64,000 nt of DNA. Source: Sphingomonas leidyi (GTDB lineage: Bacteria > Pseudomonadota > Alphaproteobacteria > Sphingomonadales > Sphingomonadaceae). The position numbers and the translations under genes are program-made. How positions within the stretch are numbered: the stretch's first letter is position 1; each line of letters opens with the position of its first letter. Shown here piece after piece: positions 44,621 to 52,234 of this stretch. The notes below the pieces were generated by a model. The model made no database searches. It was given only the letters and a program-made list of their open reading frames with translations, and had not been told where the DNA came from. The stretch covers positions 1,922,001-1,986,000 of the forward strand of contig NZ_JAASQV010000001.1 of assembly GCF_011761945.1 (NCBI RefSeq), read 5' to 3'.

Positions 44621-45624
44621 CGACAGCAGTGACTCGCCGTACCGCCATGGCCATCGGCCTGACGAGCGCGACCTTCGCCGGTGCGAGTTCCGCCTTCGTG
44701 CGGGGCAGCGACCCGGTCGCACTGGTTTCCACCTGGGATTTCGGTGCCGCGGCGAACGCCGCGGCGCTCGCTCGCCTCAATGCGGGCGGATCGCTGATCG
44801 ACGCGGTCGAAGCCGGCGCACGCGTGCCGGAAGCCGACCCGACGAACCATTCGGTCGGGCTCGGCGGCTATCCCGACCGCGATGGGCGCGTGACGCTGGA
44901 CGCGGTCATCATGGACGACGCGGGCCATATCGGCGCGGTGGCGGCGCTCGAGGACATCATCCATGCGATCTCTGTCGCCCGGCTGGTCATGGAGAAGACG
45001 CCGCACACGATGCTGGTGGGCGAAGGCGCGCGGCGCCTTGCCATCGAACATGGGATGAAGACCGCCAAGCTGCTGACGCCCGAGGCCGAGAAGGCGTGGC
45101 GCGCGTGGCTGAAGACAGCGCAATACAAGCCCCAGGCGAATATCGAGAACCAGTTGCCGGGACCACCGGGCTCGGCGCTGAACCACGACACGCTGGGCCT
45201 GCTCGCGCGCTCGGCGGACGGCCGCATGGCGGGTGCATGCACGACCTCCGGCATGGCCTACAAGATGCACGGCCGCGTCGGGGATTCGCCGTTCGCGGGG
45301 CACGGCCTCTATGTCGAGCGCGGCATCGGCGGCGCCACGTCCACGGGCGTGGGCGAGGAAGTCACCCGCATCGTCGGCACCGCGCGCGTGGTCGCGTCGA
45401 TGCGCGCGGGCCTTCCGCCCCAGGCCGCCTGCCGGGAAGCGGTCGAGCATATCGCCCGCCTGCGCGGCGATGCGATACGGGAGATGCAGGTCGGCTTCCT
45501 GGCGCTGAGCGCGGCCGGCGAAGTGGGTGCCTTCGCGCTCCTCCCGGGATTCACCTACGCCGTGACCCGGCTTTCCGGGGAAACCCAGCTGCTGCCATCC
45601 GACAGCCTGGCCGGCGCACGCTAG
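44617..45624 (+). CDS. Glycosylasparaginase (N4-(beta-N-acetylglucosaminyl)-L-asparaginase)
   Basis: 335 residues from ATG 44617, with a Tat-type leader (VTRRTAMAIGLTSATFAGASSAF). An N-terminal-nucleophile hydrolase: VALVSTWDFGAAANAAALARL, NHSVGLGGYPDRDG, then the self-cleavage site NHDTLGLLA with Thr192 as the future N-terminal nucleophile. GGATSTGVGEE, the substrate-binding block, follows. The family hydrolyses the GlcNAc-Asn bond left after ENGase and protease action, which completes the N-glycan pathway and is a strong functional marker. Periplasmic by its leader. Coupled to cutC and followed after 25 bases by the sugar permease. Confidence 0.94.
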   Translation: MTTAVTRRTAMAIGLTSATFAGASSAFVRGSDPVALVSTWDFGAAANAAALARLNAGGSLIDAVEAGARVPEADPTNHSVGLGGYPDRDGRVTLDAVIMDDAGHIGAVAALEDIIHAISVARLVMEKTPHTMLVGEGARRLAIEHGMKTAKLLTPEAEKAWRAWLKTAQYKPQANIENQLPGPPGSALNHDTLGLLARSADGRMAGACTTSGMAYKMHGRVGDSPFAGHGLYVERGIGGATSTGVGEEVTRIVGTARVVASMRAGLPPQAACREAVEHIARLRGDAIREMQVGFLALSAAGEVGAFALLPGFTYAVTRLSGETQLLPSDSLAGAR

Positions 45625-45649
45625 GGACAAGCATTTTCAGGGGGGACAA

Positions 45650-46999
45650 ATGACGACGAGACAATCGGCTGGCGTGACGGCGGCCTATGCCATCGTGACG
45701 TGCCTGTTCTTCGCCTGGGGGTTCATCACGTCGCTGATCGACCCGCTGGTGGCCGCGGTGAAGGGCATCTTCACGCTGACGGATTTCCAGGCCCAGGCCG
45801 CGGCCTTCGCCTTCTTCGCGGCCTATGGCGTGATGTCGTTCCCGGCAGCGGCGCTGCTCGCGCGCCTGAAGTCGATCCCGACCATCCTGAGCGCGCTGGG
45901 CATGATGATCGTCGGGTGCCTGGTGATGCTGGCGGCCGCCAATCTCGCGGTGTTCACGCTGGTGCTGCTCGGGCTCTTCATCCTGGCGAGCGGCATCACC
46001 ATCCTGCAGGTGGCGGCCAACCCGCTCGCCGCGGCGCTGGGCGATCCACGCTACAGCCATCTCCGCCTGACGCTCAGCCAGACCTTCAACTCGCTGGGGA
46101 CGTTCATCGGGCCACTGCTCGGCGCGCACCTGTTCCTGGCCGGCATCGAAGTGAAGGAAGGGGCAGTCGTCACGAAGGAAATCCGCGCGCAGGCGCTGGC
46201 CGGCATCGATTCCGCCTATTTCTGGATCTGCGGCCTGATCGCCGCGCTCGCGGTGTTCTTCTGGCTCAGCCGCCGGGTGGTGACCGAGGCGGCGCCGCTT
46301 TCCACGGCCGGGCGCCGGGGGATCGCCAACCTGGTCGTCGACGCCTTCTCGTCGCGCTGGGCGCTGTTCGGCGGGCTTGCGATCTTCCTCTATGTCGGGG
46401 CCGAGGTGTCGATCGGCACGCAGATGGCGCTGTTCCTCAATTCGGATGCGATCTGGGGCCATTCGGATGCCGCCTTCGGCGTGCCGCTGCTCGGCTATGC
46501 GATGGGCAGCGACGGCATCCCGGGCGTCTCGCTCCAGGAAGCCGGCAAGGCCGTCGCCTTCTATTGGGGCGGCGCGATGGTCGGCCGCCTCGTCGGCTCG
46601 CTCCTGCTCACCAGGGTCAAGGCGCACCGCCTGCTCGCGCTGTTCACCGCCATCGCCGCCGCCATGTGCCTCTACGTCTTCGCGGTCGGCGGCGTCACCG
46701 CCGGCTTCGTCGCGCTCAGCATCGGCCTGTTCAACTCGATCATGTTCCCCGTCATCTTCACTCTCACGCTCGAACGCTCCACCGCCAGCGCCGAATCAAC
46801 CTCGGGCCTCCTCTGCACCGCCATCGTCGGCGGCGCCGTCCTCCCCCTGCTCGTCGGCCTCGTCTCGGAACACAGCAACTATGCGACTGCGTTCACCGTC
46901 CCGGCGCTGTGCTACGCGACGCTTTGCATGTTCGCCGTGGCCGCGGCACGCAAACCGAAGCTGCCGCGCGCCGAGCCCGCCGCGATCAGCCTCCATTAG
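45650..46999 (+). CDS. MFS sugar permease of the FHS (fucose/glucose/GlcNAc) family
   Basis: 449 residues, 12 predicted helices. Typical FHS features: YAIVTCLFFAWGFITSLIDPLV at helix 1, AFFAAYGVMSFPAAALL, LQVAANPLAAALGDPRYSHLRLTLSQTFNSLGTFIGPLLGAHLF, and AFYWGGAMVGRLVGSLLL in the second half. Relatives include FucP, GluP and the GlcNAc permease NagP. As the last gene of the ROK-GH92-CutC-asparaginase operon (AGGGGGG ribosome site, 25-base gap), it probably imports a monosaccharide released by the locus: GlcNAc, mannose or fucose. Confidence 0.9.
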   Translation: MTTRQSAGVTAAYAIVTCLFFAWGFITSLIDPLVAAVKGIFTLTDFQAQAAAFAFFAAYGVMSFPAAALLARLKSIPTILSALGMMIVGCLVMLAAANLAVFTLVLLGLFILASGITILQVAANPLAAALGDPRYSHLRLTLSQTFNSLGTFIGPLLGAHLFLAGIEVKEGAVVTKEIRAQALAGIDSAYFWICGLIAALAVFFWLSRRVVTEAAPLSTAGRRGIANLVVDAFSSRWALFGGLAIFLYVGAEVSIGTQMALFLNSDAIWGHSDAAFGVPLLGYAMGSDGIPGVSLQEAGKAVAFYWGGAMVGRLVGSLLLTRVKAHRLLALFTAIAAAMCLYVFAVGGVTAGFVALSIGLFNSIMFPVIFTLTLERSTASAESTSGLLCTAIVGGAVLPLLVGLVSEHSNYATAFTVPALCYATLCMFAVAAARKPKLPRAEPAAISLH

Positions 47000-47013
47000 G
47001 CCGCGCCGGAGGA

Positions 47014-48210
47014 TCAATCGCAAAGGGGCAGATAGACCAGAAAACATGCCCCCGAGCGATCGGATCGGTTCGCCGCGACGATGCGCCCGCCATGCGCCTC
47101 GACCAGCTTCGCGGTGAGTGCCAGCCCGAGGCCGCTGCCGGAGCGTACCGCGACCTGCGATCTCGCCGCCCGCCAGAACGGCATGAACAGCCGGCGTTCG
47201 TCGCCTTCCTCGAACCCCCTTCCCTCGTCGGCAACGCGAAGGACGGCGGCGGCGCCTTCGACGGCCACCGATATCTCGACCGCGTTGCCATCCGCGCCAT
47301 GGCGGATGGCATTGCTGATGAGGTTCATCACGACCTGGCGCATCCGCACCGGGTCTGCCCGCACCCGCGCGGGCTGGCAGGCCTCGCCTATCGTCACGCC
47401 GGCCGCCTCGGCCTCGGGGCGAAGGTCGACGATCGCGAACTGCACGACCCGGGCGAGGTCGACCACGCGCAGGTCCAGTTCGAGGACATGGGCATCCGCA
47501 TGGGCGAGCGTGCGAAGATCCTCGACGATACGCGACAATTGCTCGACCTGGCGCAACAGGCGCTCCGGCTCGTCGGTGCTCGGGTCGATGAAGCCGTCCG
47601 TCAGCCCATGGAGACGCCCCTTGAGAATGGTGAGCGGCGTCCGGAGCTCGTGCGCGATACCGGCGGTCAGGATCTTGCGCTCGCGCTCATAGGCTTCGAG
47701 GTCGGCCGCCATCCGGTTGAAGCTGTCGACCAGCTCCGCGGTTTCCCCTGCCAGGCCGACTGCCTCGACCCGCACGCCGCGCTCGCCCTCCGCGACCTGG
47801 CTCGCGGCAAGGCTGACCGCGCTGATCGGAGCGCTGATCCTGCGCGCGAAGACATAGGCGATGCCGCCACCGACGCTGGTCGAGACGATGCCGATCACCG
47901 CCAGGAACAGCCAGTCGCTCGGCAGCATCACCGAACCCGAATATTGCTCGTGGAGATCGAAGAACCGATCGCTGTCGGTCTGCCCCGAACGCACCAGCCG
48001 CTCGAACTCCGCGCGCGCCTTGGGCGGCATGCTGTCGCCGATCTGATGGAGGTGAAGGACAGTGGCGCCGTAATAGACCGCGACGCTCATCGCGATCGTG
48101 ATGAACGTCATCATGCCGGCGAGCAGCCAGACGCGCGTGACGATGCGGTTCAGCGCTCGGGCCAAAGGCGATATCCCACTCCGCGTACCGGCTCGATCAT
48201 GTCGCCGCAT
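47014..48210 (-). CDS. Sensor histidine kinase of the efflux-linked two-component system
   Basis: 398 residues from ATG 48210, which overlaps the response regulator's 3' end by about 60 bases; a GTG at 48141 just past the regulator stop is an alternative. One helix at about 28-50, a short periplasmic part, a second helix at about 100-122, HAMP, then the H-box ILTAGIAHELRTPL (His187), N-box NLISNAIRHGADG and ATP lid DEGRGFEEGDERRLF with GSGLGLAL. BaeS-like layout. Probably senses an envelope or drug stress and drives the divergent efflux operon. Convergent with the MFS gene, 14 bases apart. Confidence 0.92.
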   Translation of the reverse strand: MRRHDRAGTRSGISPLARALNRIVTRVWLLAGMMTFITIAMSVAVYYGATVLHLHQIGDSMPPKARAEFERLVRSGQTDSDRFFDLHEQYSGSVMLPSDWLFLAVIGIVSTSVGGGIAYVFARRISAPISAVSLAASQVAEGERGVRVEAVGLAGETAELVDSFNRMAADLEAYERERKILTAGIAHELRTPLTILKGRLHGLTDGFIDPSTDEPERLLRQVEQLSRIVEDLRTLAHADAHVLELDLRVVDLARVVQFAIVDLRPEAEAAGVTIGEACQPARVRADPVRMRQVVMNLISNAIRHGADGNAVEISVAVEGAAAVLRVADEGRGFEEGDERRLFMPFWRAARSQVAVRSGSGLGLALTAKLVEAHGGRIVAANRSDRSGACFLVYLPLCD

Positions 48211-48845
48211 CCGACGGCATTCAGCTTGGCCCGCAATTTCGACAAGTGCGAATCCACCACCCGGTCATAGGCATCGCTGTCGGGCGACGCCGCGTCCAGC
48301 AATTCCATGCGCGTGAAGGCGCGGCGCGGCTGGCGGGCCATGTGCGCGAAGATCTGGAACTCGGTGGGCGTCAGCGGCAGGCGCTCGAGCCCGCTCCCGT
48401 CCTCCGCCCGGCGCAGCACGGCATGGGCATCGATATCCACGACCAGGCTGCCGATGCCGATCGTCCGATGCGGGCTCGCTCCCTGCGCGCGGCGACGCAC
48501 CGCGCGGACGCGCTCGACCACTTCGGCCGGATTGAACGGCTTCACCACATAGTCGTCGGCGCCCATCCGCAACGACGACAGCTTCGAACCGTCGTCGTCG
48601 AGCGCGGTGACCATGATCACCGGAGTGCCCGCGCGATTGCCGATGGTGGTGAGCACCTCCAGCCCGTCGCCGCCGGGAAGCCCGATGTCGAGGAGCACCA
48701 GGTCCGGCCGGAACTGCGCGTGCAGCCGGATCGCTTCGGATACCGAGAACGCACGCTGGGTCTGATAGCCGCCCTTGTCGAGATAGAGCGCCAGTATGTC
48801 GCCAATTTCCCGTTCGTCCTCGACGATCAATATCCTGCCGCTCAT
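48150..48845 (-). CDS. OmpR-family response regulator of the efflux-linked two-component system
   Basis: 231 residues. Receiver domain with ILIVEDERE, phosphoacceptor LVLLDIGLPG (Asp53), VTALDDD and ADDYVVKPF, then the winged-helix effector domain with LPLTPTEFQIFAHMARQPRRAFTRMELL, SDAYDRVVDSHLSKLRAKL and VRGVGYRLW. Paired with the kinase downstream (overlapping). Between it and the divergent efflux operon lie four CTCCAT direct repeats at about 11-base spacing, the arrangement bound by OmpR/PhoB-type dimers, which makes it the probable activator of that operon. Confidence 0.94.
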   Translation of the reverse strand: MSGRILIVEDEREIGDILALYLDKGGYQTQRAFSVSEAIRLHAQFRPDLVLLDIGLPGGDGLEVLTTIGNRAGTPVIMVTALDDDGSKLSSLRMGADDYVVKPFNPAEVVERVRAVRRRAQGASPHRTIGIGSLVVDIDAHAVLRRAEDGSGLERLPLTPTEFQIFAHMARQPRRAFTRMELLDAASPDSDAYDRVVDSHLSKLRAKLNAVGCGDMIEPVRGVGYRLWPER

Positions 48846-48918
48846 CGCGCCTCCTGCGGCTGGCCCTAGTCGCTGATTGTGTAGGTTGGGTGGAGGCGGC
48901 GGGGATCGAAATGCGCCC

Positions 48919-48957
48919 CTCCATCAAGCCTCCATCGAATCCTCCATAAGGCTCCAT
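48919..48957. promoter_or_regulatory. Four CTCCAT direct repeats at one-helical-turn spacing
   Basis: CTCCAT starts at 48919, 48930, 48942 and 48952 (spacings 11, 12 and 10 bases), three of the four followed by C. They lie 64-100 bases before the outer-membrane-protein ATG and about 75 bases from the response-regulator start. Direct repeats about one turn apart are the classical target of winged-helix response regulators. Confidence 0.65.
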
Positions 48958-49020
48958 CGATCTGCCGGAAGAAGCATGACGACGCGGCGATCATGCCGCC
49001 TCGGCAGACAGGAGATTTTC

Positions 49021-49707
49021 ATGGTACCCGCTTTCCGCCACTGCGCCCTCGCCGCGCTCGCAATTGCCGCAGCCGGCATTACCCCGGCAGCCGCGCAGGA
49101 TGAACCGTCGACCGGCGTCTATGGCGTGGCGCGGGCCGGCCTGTCCATCGACTCCAATGCCCGCCTCCAGGGCAACAACCCCACCGCCGGAACCACGCTC
49201 CAGCGCGACACCGACTATAAGCGCGGCTTCAATGGCGAACTCGGCATCGGCTATGATGCCGGCCCGTTCCGTCTCGAAGGCACGGTCGGCTACACCACCG
49301 CCGGCGTCGACAAGAAGCAGGCGGCCAAGGGCGGCTTCACTGCGGACGGGCGGACCAAGGCGCTCACCATCGGCGCGGCGGGCTATTTCGACATCGCGGC
49401 GAGCGAGCATGTCGTGCCCTATGTCGGCGGCGGGATCGGCATGTCGCGCGTGGACTCGCGCATGAGCCGCCTGAGCGGTTCGCCCGCCACCGGCAGCCGC
49501 TATTCGGGCAAGGACTGGGGCTTCAACTGGCACCTCGACGCGGGCGTCGGCATCGCCGCCACGCAGTCGACCACGATCGAGCTGGGTGCGCGCTATTCCC
49601 GGACCTCGTCCCTGCGCTTCGACGGCTTCAATGGCGCGACCAAGGCGCAATTCCGTCCGCGCATGTCGGGCTGGTCCGCCATGCTCGGAATCCGCCAGGC
49701 CTTCTGA
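49021..49707 (+). CDS. Small outer-membrane beta-barrel protein
   Basis: 228 residues from ATG 49021 (GGAGA, 5 bases upstream). A leader ends GITPAAAQ. The rest alternates polar and hydrophobic residues in about eight strands (VYGVARAGLSIDSN, GFNGELGIGYDAGPFRLEGTVGYTT, VVPYVGGGIGMSRV, TIELGARYSRTSS) and ends MSGWSAMLGIRQAF with a terminal aromatic, as for outer-membrane barrels of the OmpA/OmpW-like eight-strand kind. First gene of the efflux operon, TGATG-overlapping the channel gene. Its function is unknown; such proteins often accompany envelope stress responses. Confidence 0.85.
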   Translation: MVPAFRHCALAALAIAAAGITPAAAQDEPSTGVYGVARAGLSIDSNARLQGNNPTAGTTLQRDTDYKRGFNGELGIGYDAGPFRLEGTVGYTTAGVDKKQAAKGGFTADGRTKALTIGAAGYFDIAASEHVVPYVGGGIGMSRVDSRMSRLSGSPATGSRYSGKDWGFNWHLDAGVGIAATQSTTIELGARYSRTSSLRFDGFNGATKAQFRPRMSGWSAMLGIRQAF

Positions 49708-51164
49708 TGCACCGTGTCCGCATCCCGTCGGTACTGCTCCCCGCCGTCCTCGCGACGGCGGGGTGTGCCCCGAGCCTCGAGATCGGACGGCCCGTCGCGC
49801 GCCTCCCCGCGCGCTTCGAGGCGGCAGCGCCGCATCCGAGCCCGGAGCCGGCGGCACTGGACCGGTGGTGGACGCTGTTCGGCGATGCGCAGCTGGACGA
49901 TCTCGTCGCACGCGCGCTGCATGCCAATGCCGATGTCCGGCTCGGCCTGGCGCGCCTGCGCGAAGCCCAGACGATCCGCCGGGCTGCGCTCGCCCCCTTC
50001 CGGGTCCAGGGGGACCTGCAACTGACCGGCGGGGTGCAGCGCAGCGAGAGCCTGTCCGGTCCGGACGTGCTGATCGGCGGCCCCGGGGGCACGTCGGTGA
50101 CCTCCGGAGCCACGGTCGCGGCCGCCTCGCCGACATTCAATCTTTCCTGGGAGCTGGACCTGCTGGGCCGGCGCGACGCGGCGCGGGCCGCGGCCGACGC
50201 CGACCTTGCGGCCGCCCGCTTCGTACAGGAGGGGACACGGGCAACGCTCGTCGCCGATGTCGCCGATGCCCTGTTCGCGGCGCGCGGCCTCGCCGCACAG
50301 ATCCAGGCGGCCCGGGAAACCCTGGCGATCCAGCGCGGGATATTGGCGGTGATGCACGCACGCGCCGATCGCGGCCTGGCGGCGCGCGCCGATGTGGCGC
50401 GGATCGACGCCGATGTCGCGCAGGCCGAGGCGCACGCCACCCAGCTGGAGGCCGAGCTCGCCGCGACCAGGCGCGCGATCCTCGTCCTGCTGGGCGAGGC
50501 AGACAAGGCGCTCGACACCCTGCCGATCGCGCCCCGCCTCGATCTTCCTCCCCAGCCGCCCGCGGCGCTGCCGGGCATGTTGCTGGAGCGCCGGCCCGAC
50601 GTGCGGGAGGCCGAGCAGCGCCTCCGGGCCGCGATCGCACGCGCCGAACTACAGCGCCTCGAGCTCTTCCCGCGCCTGACGCTCAACCCCGGAGCGGGAC
50701 TCACTGCCACACGCGGCGGCGGCCTCACTGCCGTCAGCGCCTTCTGGACGCTGGGTGCGGGGCTCACCATGCCGATCCTCGACCGGGCGCGGCTGCTCGC
50801 CCAGATGCGCGCCGAGGGCGCTCGTGCCGAACAGGCAGTCATCGCCTATGAACGAGCGGTCCAGACCGCCTTTTCCGAAGCCGATCAGTCCCTGCTCCGC
50901 CTGGCGGGAGACCGTGCGCGCGTCGTCCTGCTGGCACGTGCCGAAAGCCGCGCCGACGAGGCATATGCGGCAGACCGGCTGCGCTTCGCGCGCGGATTGA
51001 ACGATCTTCCCACGCTGCTCGAGACCCAACGCGCGCGCAGCGCCGCACATCTCGCCAGTGCCACGGCCCGCGCGGAAACCCTCCGCCGCGCCGTCACCCT
51101 ATTCCGTGCGCTCGGGGGCGGCTGGCAGCCCTTGCCGAGCGCCGCCTCACTTCCCGGGGAATGA
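49707..51164 (+). CDS. RND efflux outer-membrane channel lipoprotein (NodT/OprM family)
   Basis: 485 residues with a lipobox LATAGCAP (lipid-modified Cys near residue 20). Two TolC-like repeats follow, with DRWWTLFGDAQLDDLVARALHANADVRLGLARLREAQ, FNLSWELDLLGRRDAARAAA, PGMLLERRPDVREAEQRLRAA and a second long coiled region ending ARGLNDLPTLLETQRA. It forms the trimeric exit duct for the adaptor and pump encoded next. Translationally coupled on both sides. Confidence 0.94.
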   Translation: MHRVRIPSVLLPAVLATAGCAPSLEIGRPVARLPARFEAAAPHPSPEPAALDRWWTLFGDAQLDDLVARALHANADVRLGLARLREAQTIRRAALAPFRVQGDLQLTGGVQRSESLSGPDVLIGGPGGTSVTSGATVAAASPTFNLSWELDLLGRRDAARAAADADLAAARFVQEGTRATLVADVADALFAARGLAAQIQAARETLAIQRGILAVMHARADRGLAARADVARIDADVAQAEAHATQLEAELAATRRAILVLLGEADKALDTLPIAPRLDLPPQPPAALPGMLLERRPDVREAEQRLRAAIARAELQRLELFPRLTLNPGAGLTATRGGGLTAVSAFWTLGAGLTMPILDRARLLAQMRAEGARAEQAVIAYERAVQTAFSEADQSLLRLAGDRARVVLLARAESRADEAYAADRLRFARGLNDLPTLLETQRARSAAHLASATARAETLRRAVTLFRALGGGWQPLPSAASLPGE

Positions 51165-52234
51165 TGATGAAACGGCCCCTGTTCGTCACCGCCATCGCAC
51201 TGACGCTCTCCGCTTGTGCAAAGGAAGCGCCTCGCGCCGACGAGGCGGAAGCGCCGCCGACCGTCGGGGTCTTCCGCGTGGCGCTTCGGCCGATCAGCGC
51301 GGGTGTCGATGTTTCGGGAACCATCGTCGCGCGCGAGGAAGCTGCGATATTGCCCGAACTGTCGGGCTATCGGGTGCTGCGCGTGCTGGCCGATGAAGGC
51401 GATCAGGTGCGTCGCGGCCAGCCGGTGGCGCTGCTCGACGGCGCGTTGCTCGCCAGCGAGGAGGCGCGCCTCAGAGCGCAACGCACCAGCGCGCAGGTCG
51501 CGGCGGAACGCGCACGATCCGAGCATCTTCGCGTTGCGGATCTCACCGGACGCGGCGTGATCGCCGACGAGACGATCGTGCAGCGCGGCTTCGAAGCGCG
51601 CGCCGCACAGGCGCAATTGCAGTCGGCGCAGGCCGCCCTGCGCGAGATCGTCGTCCGCCGCGGCCGGCTGACGCTGCGCAGCCCCGTATCGGGGGTCATC
51701 GTCCAGCGTTCCCTGCGCCCCGGCGACGTCGCCGGGACGGGCACCGAGCCGCCCTTCCGCATCGCCCGCGACGGCCTGTTCGAACTCGACGCCGAAGCAC
51801 CCGAACACCTCCTGTCCAGGCTCGCACCCGGCGCGACCGCCACCGTTACCCTGGCATCCGGCAGGCGACTGACCGGCACCGTCCGGCGGCTGGGCGAGCG
51901 GGTGGATCCCGCCACCCGTCTCGGCCGGGTCCGCATCCTCCTCCCCTTCCATCCCGGGCTTCGCCTGGGCGGCTTCGCCACCGCTTCGGTTGCGGGCGAA
52001 GCGCGGTCGGTCCGCTCGGTCCCGCTACGGGCACTCTCCTATGAGGGTGGGCCGTCGGTGATGACGGTGGACAAGGCGGGCCGTGTCGCGCGCGTGCCGG
52101 TGCGCACGGGCGCGCGGGGCGGCGGAATGGTGGAGCTGCTGGACGGGCCGCCGTCCGGCACGCCGGTCCTGCTGGGTGGAGGCGCCCTGGTCGTCCCCGG
52201 GCAGATCGTCAAGCCGGTGGAAGGCCAACCGTGA
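51161..52234 (+). CDS. RND efflux periplasmic adaptor (membrane fusion protein)
   Basis: 357 residues, with a leader and lipobox TLSACAK. VDVSGTIVAREEAAILPELSGYRVLRVLADEGDQVRRGQPVALLD is the lipoyl half-motif. An alpha-hairpin (about 95-155) follows, then the second lipoyl half LRSPVSGVIVQRSLRPGDVAGTG, beta-barrel and membrane-proximal domains. It joins the pump to the channel. Starts overlap: three Met codons with the first on the preceding stop, and GTGA with the pump gene. Confidence 0.93.
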   Translation: MMMKRPLFVTAIALTLSACAKEAPRADEAEAPPTVGVFRVALRPISAGVDVSGTIVAREEAAILPELSGYRVLRVLADEGDQVRRGQPVALLDGALLASEEARLRAQRTSAQVAAERARSEHLRVADLTGRGVIADETIVQRGFEARAAQAQLQSAQAALREIVVRRGRLTLRSPVSGVIVQRSLRPGDVAGTGTEPPFRIARDGLFELDAEAPEHLLSRLAPGATATVTLASGRRLTGTVRRLGERVDPATRLGRVRILLPFHPGLRLGGFATASVAGEARSVRSVPLRALSYEGGPSVMTVDKAGRVARVPVRTGARGGGMVELLDGPPSGTPVLLGGGALVVPGQIVKPVEGQP

